Assembly: GCA_018969425.1 (NCBI GenBank)
Contig: JAGWYJ010000002.1
Coordinates: forward strand, 121,996-185,995
Source of the DNA: Alphaproteobacteria bacterium
Lineage (GTDB): Bacteria; Pseudomonadota; Alphaproteobacteria; Caulobacterales; Hyphomonadaceae
Direction of reading: 5' to 3'
DNA length: 64,000 bases
Of the stretch, positions 54,928-63,188 are shown in pieces. The notes beneath the pieces were generated by a model, which was not told the origin of the DNA, did no database searches, and saw nothing but the letters and a program-made list of their open reading frames with translations. The position numbers and the translations under genes are program-made. How positions within the stretch are numbered: the stretch's first letter is position 1; each line of letters starts with the position of its first letter.

Positions 54928-55117
54928 CAGGGCCGACCCATTGGGGCTGGCCGCGATTCTAGATCCGGGCGGATGCGACATACGTCCCTCACCCGACCCC
55001 CGAGAGCCCGATGTTCGGCGCTCACTGAAGTTAGCTGGGAAGGCGGGTGGGCATGGTCAAGGCCTTGGAATGCGATATTGTGCGCGCGTTGAATTCCACG
55101 AGTTCGGAGAACGGACG

Positions 55118-56038
55118 ATGACGTCAGGTTGGGTGAGGGCGTGTCTGGCGAGTTTGGCGCTTCTGGGCGCCTGCGAGCCCGCCGGCAAGGTCGGTGCCGA
55201 GGGGAGCGCGACAGAGCAGGGCGCTCCAATTCCTGGGTATGGATCATTGCAGTGGGCGGTCTCTGGCGAGTGGCGCACTGATCAGGAGCGCGCCCGGGAT
55301 GTCTGGCGCAAGCCGGCGGACACCCTTTCGTTTTTCGGCGTGAAGGGGACGGACACGGTTGTAGAGCTGTATCCGGGCGGAGGCTGGTATACTGCTATCC
55401 TCGGCCCCTATCTCAAGGCGGGTGGTGGGAAGCTCTACGCCGCACACTTCGACCCCGCTTCGTCTGATTACGCCCGCACCAATCTTGAGGCCTTCAGGGC
55501 TGCTTTTGTCGACAAGCCGGAAACGTTCGGCGATATCACCGTGACCGTCGCTTCAAAAACCAGTGAGGGTGTGGCCCCGGACGGTTCTGCAGATGTCGTG
55601 CTGACGTTTCGGAACGTTCATAACTGGATGATGGGCGGCTTCGCGGACAAGATGTTTGCGGATGCGTTTCGCGCGCTCAAGCCCGGGGGCGTTCTGGGCG
55701 TCGAGGAACATCGTCTGCCCTCCGCACGAGATCAGGATCCGACAGGATCTACGGGCTATGTGCAGGAGTCTTTTGTTATTCAGCTTGCCGAAGCGGCGGG
55801 ATTTCAATTCGTGGGCTCCTCGGAGATTAACGCCAATCCGGCCGACACTGCCGATCACCCTCTTGGCGTCTGGATGCTGCCTCCGACCTTGCGCGCTCCT
55901 AAACCGGACGATCCATTAGCCGCGTCGTATTCCGCCGATGTGTACAAGGCCATCGGAGAGAGCGATCGAATGACGCTGAAATTCGTGAAGCCGCTGGACG
56001 CTGCGGCCCCGGTTCTGACAACGTCCCCGGCGCCTTAG
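55118..56038 (+). CDS. Exported methyltransferase-like lipoprotein (COG4798-type), paralogue 2
   Basis: A 306-residue protein of the same family as the gene at 24826-25665. The lipoprotein signal MTSGWVRACLASLALLGAC gives Cys19. Conserved pieces are RKPADTLSFFGVKGTDTVVEL, YPGGGWYTAILGPYL with a glycine-rich SAM motif retained, SADVVLTFRNVHNWM, LKPGGVLGVEEHR, and INANPADTADHPLGVW with C-terminal IGESDRMTLKF. ATG 55118 follows CGGAGAAC. The paralogue shares architecture but lost the motif I glycines. Both appear exported, which is hard to reconcile with cytoplasmic SAM. It is convergent with the carboxylase subunit (4 bp overlap). Confidence 0.87.
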   Translation: MTSGWVRACLASLALLGACEPAGKVGAEGSATEQGAPIPGYGSLQWAVSGEWRTDQERARDVWRKPADTLSFFGVKGTDTVVELYPGGGWYTAILGPYLKAGGGKLYAAHFDPASSDYARTNLEAFRAAFVDKPETFGDITVTVASKTSEGVAPDGSADVVLTFRNVHNWMMGGFADKMFADAFRALKPGGVLGVEEHRLPSARDQDPTGSTGYVQESFVIQLAEAAGFQFVGSSEINANPADTADHPLGVWMLPPTLRAPKPDDPLAASYSADVYKAIGESDRMTLKFVKPLDAAAPVLTTSPAP

Positions 56039-57582
56039 GGACGCATCCCGAAGGATCTGGGTCCTGTTTTGAGCACCCGGTAGGCATGCATGGCGAACTC
56101 GCAGAGCAGCGGCCGGGTGTGACGCGGATCGATGATTTCTTCGGCGATGAACGCCTCGGCGGTTCGGAAGGGCGATCTCATCGCCTCAAATTTTCGATAG
56201 AGATCCGCGAGTTCCGCTTGCGGATCGGGCGAAGCTTCAAGCTGGCGCTTGTACGCGGCCTCGATCCCGCCAGCCATTGGAAGGCTTCCCCAGTCTCCCG
56301 ACGGCCAGCAATACCGCCAGCGCGTCCGTGACGGATTGAACATTGCCGAGCCCGCGAGGCCGTAAGCTTTGCGAATGATGATCGGGCAGATTGGTACGCT
56401 GGCCTGGTAGACTGCCGCCATAGCGCGCACCCCTTTGCGGGTCACGCCGGCCTTTTCGTGTCGGGCGCCGACTGCGAAACCCGGACAATCCACCAGGTGG
56501 ACGATTGGGAGATGGAATGTCTCTGCGAGATCAACAAGACGGACGACTTTCTCGCATGCGTCGGCGGTCCAGGCGCCGTCGAGGAAAAACGGATCTCCAG
56601 CGATCACCGCGACCGCATACCCGTCCAGACGGGCGAAGCCGGTCACGACCGAGCGACCCCATAGTTCGCCCGTTTCGAAGAAGCTGTCGCGATCGAACAC
56701 CGCTTCGATGATTCGGCGGGGCTTGTAAGGCGTCTTGCCGTCCGTCGGCACGATATCGATCAGAAAGGCCTCACGCCTGTCGGCCGGATCTCCACATGTC
56801 TGGCGCGGCGCAATCTCTTCAACATTGGACGGAAGGTAGGAAAGAAACCGACGCGCCCGGGCGAAGGCGTCCGCCTCGGTGTCGACGACGTCATCCACCG
56901 TGCCGTTTCTCGCCTGGATCTCCCAGCCGCCCAGGCCCTCCTTGTCGACCGTTTCGCCGATGGCTCGGGCGACCGGCGGCCCCGCGACAAACACCTGGCT
57001 CATGCCCCGGACCATCACGCTGTAGTGACTGGCGGCGACGCGTCCTGCGCCAAGTCCGGCGCAGGGGCCGAGCGCCAGGGAAACGACCGGCGTTCTCGCC
57101 ATGTTCGCGACGACCCATTCCCAGGCCGGCGTTGTGGGGATGTAGGTCCTCGGATTGGACTCGAGGGATTTGACTGAACCGCCGCCGCCTGTGCCGTCGA
57201 CCATGCGGATGATGGGCAGGCCGTATTCATGAGCCATTTGTTCGGCCATCAGCATTTTACCGGCGATGGAGGCGTCCGAGGCGCCTCCGCGAACCGTGAA
57301 ATCGTCCCCGAGAATCACGACGGGTCGCCCCTCAAGGCGGGCTCGCCCAAAGACCATGGTCGCCGGAAGGAATTCAGCGATCGTGTCGTCGGGCCCATAG
57401 GAGGCCTTTCCTGAGATTTTACCGACCTCGTGAAAGGAGCCTGGATCTGCGAGAAAGGCGATCCGCTCGCGAACGGTGAGCTTGCCCTGACTTTTTTGTC
57501 GGGCGACGCGTTCCTCACCACCCATTTGTTCGGCCAGGCGCTCGCGGGCGCGGAGTTCGTCGATATGCGATTGCCAGCCCAT
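56035..57582 (-). CDS. Acyl-CoA carboxylase, carboxyltransferase (beta) subunit
   Basis: The carboxyltransferase partner of a biotin-dependent propionyl-, methylcrotonyl- or other acyl-CoA carboxylase; 515 residues. N-terminal KLTVRERIAFLADPGSFHEVG, FTVRGGASDASIAGKM, MVDGTGGGGSVKSLE and the C-half DCPGFAVGARHEKAGVTRKG, IIIRKAYGLAGSAMFNP are diagnostic of the crotonase-fold domains. No biotin carboxylase/carrier (alpha) gene lies nearby, so the alpha subunit is elsewhere. Substrate choice between PccB and MccB types is not readable by eye. Confidence 0.93.
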   Translation of the reverse strand: MGWQSHIDELRARERLAEQMGGEERVARQKSQGKLTVRERIAFLADPGSFHEVGKISGKASYGPDDTIAEFLPATMVFGRARLEGRPVVILGDDFTVRGGASDASIAGKMLMAEQMAHEYGLPIIRMVDGTGGGGSVKSLESNPRTYIPTTPAWEWVVANMARTPVVSLALGPCAGLGAGRVAASHYSVMVRGMSQVFVAGPPVARAIGETVDKEGLGGWEIQARNGTVDDVVDTEADAFARARRFLSYLPSNVEEIAPRQTCGDPADRREAFLIDIVPTDGKTPYKPRRIIEAVFDRDSFFETGELWGRSVVTGFARLDGYAVAVIAGDPFFLDGAWTADACEKVVRLVDLAETFHLPIVHLVDCPGFAVGARHEKAGVTRKGVRAMAAVYQASVPICPIIIRKAYGLAGSAMFNPSRTRWRYCWPSGDWGSLPMAGGIEAAYKRQLEASPDPQAELADLYRKFEAMRSPFRTAEAFIAEEIIDPRHTRPLLCEFAMHAYRVLKTGPRSFGMRP

Positions 57583-57783
57583 GGTGCCTGTCTCTCCGCT
57601 TTCGAGGGAGTGATCCTAGCCATGCGGGCTCGGGGAGGCGAGGGCCTTCATGGGGGAGCGGGTCGCATTGCGCATGCGGCTGATCCGAGGCTGCAGAGGC
57701 GGTGGGATCAGGAGGGTTCGGACGCAGTTGCCTATCGGGCCGGGACAGGCGACAAAGGAAGATAGCCTCTACAGGAGACAGGT

Positions 57784-58086
57784 ATGGATCTCGCCGAGTT
57801 GACCGCCAAGGTGCAGGAAGCCCTCAGCGGCGGAACGGGTTTTGACAAACGGGTGAAGTTCGACTTCGGCGCGGTCGGCAAGTTGCTGATCGATGGGGTC
57901 GGCTCGATGGCCTCGAATGACGACGGAGCGGCGGACGCCACAATCACCGTGGCCTTCGACGATTTTCTGAAGCTGGCCCAGGGGCAGCTCGATCCGACGA
58001 TGGCCTTCATGCAGGGAAAGCTGCGTGTAGCAGGCGACATGGGTGTGGCGATGAAGCTCCAGACCCTGTTCTCCAAGCTTCGTTAG
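57784..58086 (+). CDS. SCP2 sterol-binding domain protein
   Basis: A single-domain SCP-2-like protein of 100 residues (VKFDFGAVGKLLIDG; DATITVAFDDFLKLAQGQLDPTMAFMQGKLRVAGDM). This fold binds hydrophobic ligands such as sterols or acyl-CoA in a lined cavity. It is followed after 15 bp by a lipase-like hydrolase on the same strand. ATG 57784 follows GGAGACAGGT. Confidence 0.92.
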   Translation: MDLAELTAKVQEALSGGTGFDKRVKFDFGAVGKLLIDGVGSMASNDDGAADATITVAFDDFLKLAQGQLDPTMAFMQGKLRVAGDMGVAMKLQTLFSKLR

Positions 58087-58101
58087 GCGGAGCTGGACCT
58101 C

Positions 58102-59055
58102 ATGGCGTCATCCGACAATAAGGGTCCGGATCTGGTATGTCTTGAGGACAATCCCGCTCCCGAGGGTGCGGAGGTCATATGGTACAAGGGGCGTAAAGGA
58201 CGCCGGTTACGTCTCTTGTATGCTCCTGATCCGAAGGGCGGCGTGAAAACACGGGGGCTCGCTCTCGTGTGCCCGGGACGCACGGAGTTTATTGAAAAGT
58301 ATTTCGAGACAGCTCGCGACCTTCAGGCCCGGGGATTTGCGGTGGCGATCTTTGATTGGCCGGGCCAGGGGTTGTCCGACCGCCTTCACAAGGAGAAGCT
58401 GGCCGGTCACGTCGGAGGCTATTCGCTCTATGTCGACGCGCTTCTAAAGGGTTTGCAGGCGCTTGGCGGACGGGCGCGTGAGCCTTATGTGATCGTGGCG
58501 CACTCGATGGGCGGCGCCATTGCGCTGGAAGCCCTGCGTTCGCGGCGGCTCAAGGTCGCCGCCGCAGCCTTCAGCGCTCCCATGTGGGGGCTTTCGGTGT
58601 GGTTTTTCCAGCGATGGTTTTTACGATTGGCGCGGTTGTTCGGATTTGGAGCGGCGCAGCCCCTGCCGCCGGGGCCAGAGGAAACGTTTGAGACCAATCT
58701 GCTGACACATGATGAACGTCGATGGCGGCTTCATCGTCGCTTGATCGAGTTGGAACCCGCCCTCGCTCTTGGGCAGCCGACAATCGCGTGGATCGTCTCG
58801 TCCCTGGATGTCATCAAGGGATTTTTTCGCCCCGCAGCTTTGGATCACCTGCGCAGGACGCCAGTCCTGGTGGCGATCGCCACCGAAGAGGCGATCGTTC
58901 GTAAGGCTTCGCAGAAGAAGCTGGCGCGGCGTTTCGGGTCTGGCAAGACGCTGCTGGTCGAGGGCGCGTCACACGAGATCCTGATGGAGACGGACGAGCG
59001 CCGTGAGAAGTTTTTCGCTTCATTCGACGATTTGTGCCGCCGGGCGAAGATCTAG
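58102..59055 (+). CDS. Alpha/beta hydrolase (monoglyceride lipase/lysophospholipase-like)
   Basis: A predicted esterase or lysophospholipase of the alpha/beta-hydrolase fold, 317 residues. The oxyanion/cap region DWPGQGLSDRL, nucleophile elbow AHSMGGAIALEAL (catalytic Ser) and the C-terminal VEGASHEILMETDERR (His) are visible. It is downstream of the SCP2 gene (15 bp), suggesting linked lipid handling. It overlaps the convergent HisN-like gene stop by four bases. Confidence 0.9.
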   Translation: MASSDNKGPDLVCLEDNPAPEGAEVIWYKGRKGRRLRLLYAPDPKGGVKTRGLALVCPGRTEFIEKYFETARDLQARGFAVAIFDWPGQGLSDRLHKEKLAGHVGGYSLYVDALLKGLQALGGRAREPYVIVAHSMGGAIALEALRSRRLKVAAAAFSAPMWGLSVWFFQRWFLRLARLFGFGAAQPLPPGPEETFETNLLTHDERRWRLHRRLIELEPALALGQPTIAWIVSSLDVIKGFFRPAALDHLRRTPVLVAIATEEAIVRKASQKKLARRFGSGKTLLVEGASHEILMETDERREKFFASFDDLCRRAKI

Positions 59056-59882
59056 TCGCCCTGCGAAGGGGCTTGATGATCCAGTGGGGTTCGTCCGAGC
59101 AGGTCCAGGGCCGATTGAAGTAGGGTCGGCGTGGCTGCGGCGAGAATGCGGCCGCCAAGCTTGGCGGGAGATCCGTCCCAGTCCGCCACGGCGCCGCCCG
59201 CTCCGCGAATGACAGGGATGAGGGCCGCCACGTCGTAAGCCTTAAGGCCGGTCTCCGCCACGACATCGATCCCGCCGGCGGCGAGGCGCGCATAGCCGTA
59301 GGCGTCGAGGCCATAGCGAGTGATCGGAGTAATTGCTCTGAGAGAACTGAAAGCGGCTTGTTCGGTTGCTGTGAGGATGAACGGGTCCGTCGTCGACAGA
59401 ATGGCGGCCTCGAGCCGGTCGCACGCGCTTGTCCTGAGAGTGAGCCGTGTTCCGGCATGTTCAAGCCAGGCCTCGGCTCCCGTTCCGATATACATTTCGT
59501 CAAGGCATGGCTGATCGATCACGCCGAGCATCGGACGGTCGCCTTCCACGAGGCCGATGAGTGTCGTCCAGGAGTTAAGACCGGCGACGTAGGCCCGTGT
59601 TCCGTCGATGGGATCGAGATGCCAGGTGAATCCGCTGGATCCCTCATGCGACCCCGTTTCTTCGCCTTCGATGGCGTCCAGCGGCCGTTCGCTGCGGATG
59701 ATGTCGATGATGGCCCGTTCGGCGGCCCGATCGGCTTGTGTCACCGGATCGTATCCCGACACAGCCTTGTTGTCCGGACGCGCACGCTCCGTCCGAAAAT
59801 AGGACAGGGTGGCCCGTCGGGCGGTGAGCGCCAGGCGGCGCGCAAACGGTACGAGGTCAGGAGCGCTTGGAGGCATTCCCAA
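59052..59882 (-). CDS. Inositol monophosphatase-family phosphatase (HisN-like)
   Basis: A Mg-dependent phosphomonoesterase of 276 residues. The metal-binding motifs are AIEGEETG, HLDPIDGTRAYVAGLNSW, and the C-terminal DVVAETGLKAYDVAALIPVIRGAGG. The DPIDGT and DVAAL patterns match both histidinol-phosphate phosphatases of the IMPase family and inositol/adenosine-phosphate phosphatases. HisN is the best guess; other his genes are not adjacent. It is convergent with the hydrolase. Confidence 0.85.
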   Translation of the reverse strand: MGMPPSAPDLVPFARRLALTARRATLSYFRTERARPDNKAVSGYDPVTQADRAAERAIIDIIRSERPLDAIEGEETGSHEGSSGFTWHLDPIDGTRAYVAGLNSWTTLIGLVEGDRPMLGVIDQPCLDEMYIGTGAEAWLEHAGTRLTLRTSACDRLEAAILSTTDPFILTATEQAAFSSLRAITPITRYGLDAYGYARLAAGGIDVVAETGLKAYDVAALIPVIRGAGGAVADWDGSPAKLGGRILAAATPTLLQSALDLLGRTPLDHQAPSQGD

Positions 59883-59962
59883 GCAATAGTGCTCTGAGCG
59901 CGGATGGCAATCGGGCGCGCGACGCCCCTGGTGTCAGGCGGCGGTCGGCGCGCTTCGAAGTG

Positions 59963-60361
59963 TCAGGCTGCTCCGCTGTCGGCACTCTCGCTTTCGAGGG
60001 CCTTCGCCAGTTCCAGCAGGCGTTTTCTGGGGCGCTCATCGAGACGGTAATAGGCGCGAACGAGCTCAAGTGTTTCCTTGTGGGACAGCACATCGCCTGA
60101 CAGGCGGTCGGCTGGGTCGTTAGCCGGCGCGGGCTTTCCGTCTGCGCTGAGGCCGTCGAAGAAATAGTTGATGTTGACATTGAGAGCCGCGCCCAGACTG
60201 AACAGGCGGCTGGCGGTGATACGGTTGGCTCCGCATTCATACTTCTGGATCTGCTGGAAGCGCACGCCGACATGGCTTGCTAGGTCCTGCTGAGTCAGGC
60301 CAAGCAGTCTCCGGCGTCGTCTGAGCCGTTTGCCGACATAGATATCCACATCCGTGGCCAT
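59963..60361 (-). CDS. XRE-family transcriptional regulator
   Basis: A 132-residue DNA-binding protein from ATG 60361 (MATDVDIYVGKRLRRRRRLL). An earlier in-frame start at 60493 adds a non-family leader. The helix-turn-helix is LTQQDLASHVGVRFQQIQKYE at about residues 20-40. The C-terminal part ends with ELVRAYYRLDERPRKRLLELAKALE, conserved in the alphaproteobacterial PraR/SinR-like group. The targets are unknown. Its upstream region also carries the candidate plus-strand small RNA. Confidence 0.88.
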   Translation of the reverse strand: MATDVDIYVGKRLRRRRRLLGLTQQDLASHVGVRFQQIQKYECGANRITASRLFSLGAALNVNINYFFDGLSADGKPAPANDPADRLSGDVLSHKETLELVRAYYRLDERPRKRLLELAKALESESADSGAA

Positions 60362-60587
60362 GGTTGCCTCTCCAGGACGCGCTCCATGTGCCAATGCGGG
60401 AGCGACCGATCTGTCGTAGCAATCCTCAGGCCAGATCGACGTCTCCTTTGATTGAGATCTTGATGTTGCGTTGCAGCATGAAAAATGCCGCATTTTTAGG
60501 CGCAGTTGAGGAAGTGAGGCTCGTAACTGTCATAAACAGAGAGATACCGCTCAAAATTGACGCATCCGATCGATTCAATCTTGATTT

Positions 60588-60699
60588 TTTTTGCGCTGCA
60601 ACGTAAAACCGAGGCGCAGTGTTTCGGCGCTGCGGCCCTTATGGGCGTTTCCTCCCTTGCCTTGGCCGTTCCGGTTTTCGGAACGGCCTTTTTCTTTTT
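60588..60699 (+). ncRNA. Candidate small RNA with exposed CCUCCC and intrinsic terminator
   Basis: Three hairpins lie in order: a 7-bp CGCAGTG/CGCTGCG stem (60615-60634), GCCC-TTAT-GGGC (60635-60646), and the terminator (60664-60699). Between the last two, CCTCCC (60651-60656), complementary to Shine-Dalgarno sequences, is predicted single-stranded. A weak TTGACG-type promoter lies at ~60557. The layout resembles alphaproteobacterial anti-Shine-Dalgarno sRNAs (suhB/alpha-r14 or AbcR type). Its 3' half is antisense to the last ~20 codons of the N-formylglutamate amidohydrolase gene. Exact ends are estimates. Confidence 0.65.
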
Positions 60700-61613
60700 C
60701 CGCGCGGCGCTGGCGAAAGTCGATCCTCAGCGTAGGAGACGATCAGCTCTGCAATCGCGGTCAGATCCCGGCGAAGGATGTTGAGGCCCTCATGGGGTTC
60801 GACCCCTTCCTCGTCCAGGTAGAGGCCTCGTCTGAGTTCGATCTGAACCGCATGCCGCCCGAGCTCGGGGCGTCCATGGCGCGCAGTGGCGTAGCCTCCC
60901 GCGTAGGGAACGTTTCGAGCGGTGGTGTATCCCCGTGAACGGAACAGTGTCTCGATATGAGCGGCGAGACCGTGGCCGCAGGATCGCCCGAAAAGGTCTC
61001 CGATGACTACATCTGGGGCTCGGCCTCCGTCAGGGGTCCGGCTCGGCATTGAGTGACAGTCGATGAGCCAGGCCTCCCCGAATTCCGTCCTGGCGCGTTC
61101 CAGGAGGTCCTCGAGCGCCTGATGATAGGGACGGTGGATACGGGAGATCCGGTCTTCTGCCTCAGTCCGCAGGAGGAGACGCCGGTAGATCGGCTCTCCG
61201 CTGCGCGCGATCCTTGGAAGGCAGCCAAGACCGGCCTGGACCCGAATTGAGGAAGAGGCGCTCCACTCGGTTCTGGGGTCTGAAAACATGGCTGGATCCA
61301 TGTCGTCTTCATCACGGTTGAGGTCGATGACCGAACGTCCGATCAATCCGCAGATCACCGGAGCGACCCTGGCTTCGACGTCCGTCAGCAGCAGGTCGAG
61401 ATAAGCGTCCTCTATGCGTCTGAGATCAAGCAGATCGGTCCCAACCGTCTCGAGAAAGGCGTTTGGGTAGATCCGGCCGGAGTGGGGGGAGGAAAAGACG
61501 ACTGCCGATCCTCGACCATTCGGGCCGCCGATACGGTGTCCTGGACAGGTTGGGGAGGCCTCAAGGGCCATATCGGGCGCGAAAGGCGCTTGAGGGGAGC
61601 GACGGACGGTCAT
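60639..61613 (-). CDS. N-formylglutamate amidohydrolase
   Basis: Removes formyl groups from N-formylglutamate or related compounds; 324 residues. Family features include VVFSSPHSGRIYPNAF with the metal His, LIGRSVIDLNRDEDDMDP, WLIDCHSMPS, and VQIELRRGLYLDE. The last ~25 residues are Arg/Lys/Pro-rich (GKRKRPFRKPERPRQ) and coincide with the antisense terminator, so the tail may be shaped by that element. It is divergent from cpdR, a conserved neighbourhood in Caulobacter relatives. No other histidine-degradation genes are present, so a role outside hut is possible. Confidence 0.9.
   Translation of the reverse strand: MTVRRSPQAPFAPDMALEASPTCPGHRIGGPNGRGSAVVFSSPHSGRIYPNAFLETVGTDLLDLRRIEDAYLDLLLTDVEARVAPVICGLIGRSVIDLNRDEDDMDPAMFSDPRTEWSASSSIRVQAGLGCLPRIARSGEPIYRRLLLRTEAEDRISRIHRPYHQALEDLLERARTEFGEAWLIDCHSMPSRTPDGGRAPDVVIGDLFGRSCGHGLAAHIETLFRSRGYTTARNVPYAGGYATARHGRPELGRHAVQIELRRGLYLDEEGVEPHEGLNILRRDLTAIAELIVSYAEDRLSPAPRGKRKRPFRKPERPRQGRKRP
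60664..60699 (+). terminator. Strong rho-independent terminator (small RNA)
   Basis: GGCCGTTCCG pairs perfectly with CGGAACGGCC around GTTTT, followed by TTTTTCTTTTT (60689-60699). It points along plus, where no protein gene precedes it, which is the main evidence for a small RNA upstream. Confidence 0.85.
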
Positions 61614-61729
61614 CGCAAGATATTTTCGGTGTTCCCGAGATGGTCAAGCTGGCAAATTCACCCGCGCTTTACCACGGCCGGGCACAGACTGTAGATTGCG
61701 ACACGGTTCGAGCAGGTCCGAGAGATTCA

Positions 61730-62089
61730 ATGGCCAAGATACTCCTAGCCGAAGACGATGACAGCCTGCGCGGCTTCCTGGTCAATGCGCTCAAGCGCGC
61801 TGGTCATTTCGTGAAGGATTTTGACGAGGGACGGGCAGCTCTCAAAGCGCTGGAGCGGGAGGTGTTCGACCTGCTTCTGACAGATATTGTCATGCCGGGC
61901 CTCGATGGGATCGAGCTGGCGCGACGAGGGGCCGAGCTCGATCCGGCGATGAAGATCGTCTTTATTACAGGCTTTGCAGCCGTCACCCTGTCTCCCGGGG
62001 GCGCGACCCCCGCTGGAGCGAAGGTCCTCTCCAAGCCGTTCCATCTGCGCGAGCTGGTAGACGAGGTGGAACGGGTAATGGCGGCTTGA
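61730..62089 (+). CDS. cpdR: CpdR-like single-domain response regulator
   Basis: A 119-residue receiver with no output domain. In Caulobacter CpdR, in its unphosphorylated form, primes ClpXP to degrade cell-cycle regulators. The acidic pocket LLAEDDDSLRG, phosphoacceptor Asp52 in LLTDIVMPGLDG and the Lys of KVLSKPFHLREL are intact. The sequence ends in VMAA; a C-terminal Ala-Ala is also present in Caulobacter CpdR, where it matters for turnover. ATG 61730 gives MAKILLAEDDDSLRGFL; an earlier start at 61463 would read through the divergent promoter. It is divergent from the amidohydrolase. Confidence 0.92.
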   Translation: MAKILLAEDDDSLRGFLVNALKRAGHFVKDFDEGRAALKALEREVFDLLLTDIVMPGLDGIELARRGAELDPAMKIVFITGFAAVTLSPGGATPAGAKVLSKPFHLRELVDEVERVMAA

Positions 62090-62173
62090 GCTGGCTGCAG
62101 CTCGCTTCTGCGTCGAATAGGCGTTGACGGGATCGGCGACCCGTTGCATTAGACCCGCTCCGTGTAACGAGAT

Positions 62174-62248
<75 letters not shown>

Positions 62249-62873
62249 TCAGTTCTTGCGGCAGCAGCGGTTTTGATCCGCAACTGTCGCGGCGGACGAT
62301 GATTTTTCTCTCCAGTCTGGAAAATTGAAGGGCTACTTGCGAGGTCGGCGTAAAAGTCGATCACGGGAGCGGCGCGTTCGGGGTTCGGGGGCAGGGTCTA
62401 ACATCCCCTGTGCGCCACGTGCAGGGTGGGGGCCCTGACCCGTCAGCGGGTCTCTGTTGCGAGCGGTACGATCCTTAGCTGATGTTCAACCGCTGAGACC
62501 AACGTGGCGCTCGTCGCCAGGTTGCAGGATGTCCTTTGCGTCGGCGGACGTCGACGTCGATCGGCTGGCAAATACGAAACGAGTTCGTCCAGGCTCAGCT
62601 GCGTCAGACAGCTTAAGTCTCCCGCTTCGGATACCCGGGGGTTGGATGGCGCAAGGTAAGACTGACAGACCAGCTTACCGATGCTGTCCGCGCGCTCGGC
62701 GACGAGTTGTCCTCGGCCAGGGCCGCCATGACAGAGTTGATATTGTTGCGGCGGGATAAGATCGGCGCTGGAAGTCGGCTCGATGCCATGAGAGGTGGCT
62801 CGGGAAATCTGCACACGGGGTTAGGTGGAATTTCCGCCTGAGATCGGCATGATGGCCGATAGCAGGAGAGACC
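62249..62873. other. Gap between tRNA-Val and IS3 element
   Basis: This 625 bp has no recognised gene. A plus-strand frame (about 62610-62840) reads VRLTDQLTDAVRALGDELSS, then AAMTELILLRRDK, and is not identified; it runs directly into the IS and may be the remnant of a disrupted gene. The left end of the IS probably lies near 62810-62840, where an imperfect palindrome AGGTGGAATTTCCGCCT occurs; it could not be fixed. Confidence 0.4.
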
Positions 62874-63188
62874 ATGAGCAGACGACCCCGCCGGAACCAC
62901 AGCCCGGCCTTTAAAGCGAAAGTGGCGTTGGCCGCGGTTCGCGGCGAGAAGACGATGTCGGAACTGGCTGAGCAGTTCGACGTCCACCCCAACCAGATTT
63001 CGACGTGGCGAGACCAGCTGCTGGAAGGGGCGACCGAAGTGTTTGGCGGCGCGGAGAAGCCCGAGGCGGCCGTCCCAACGATCGACGTGAAGTCGTTGCA
63101 CGCGAAGATCGGAGAGCTGACGCTGGAGAACGATTTTTTATCCGGCGCGCTCGGCAAGGCGGGTCTGTTGCCGAGCGCAAAGCGATGA
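62874..63188 (+). CDS. IS3-family transposase, OrfA (helix-turn-helix)
   Basis: A 104-residue DNA-binding component of an IS3-family transposase. An N-terminal helix-turn-helix (HSPAFKAKVALAAVRGEKTMSELAEQF, with HPNQISTWRDQLL) is followed by a leucine-zipper-like helix (LHAKIGELTLENDFLSGAL). The stop overlaps the orfB ATG (ATGA). It acts with OrfB; in many IS3 elements a programmed frameshift fuses them. Confidence 0.93.
   Translation: MSRRPRRNHSPAFKAKVALAAVRGEKTMSELAEQFDVHPNQISTWRDQLLEGATEVFGGAEKPEAAVPTIDVKSLHAKIGELTLENDFLSGALGKAGLLPSAKR

Noticed and set aside
62443..62814. 123-codon minus-strand frame next to the IS
   Set aside because: No motif and atypical composition; overlaps the plus-strand fragment considered more protein-like.
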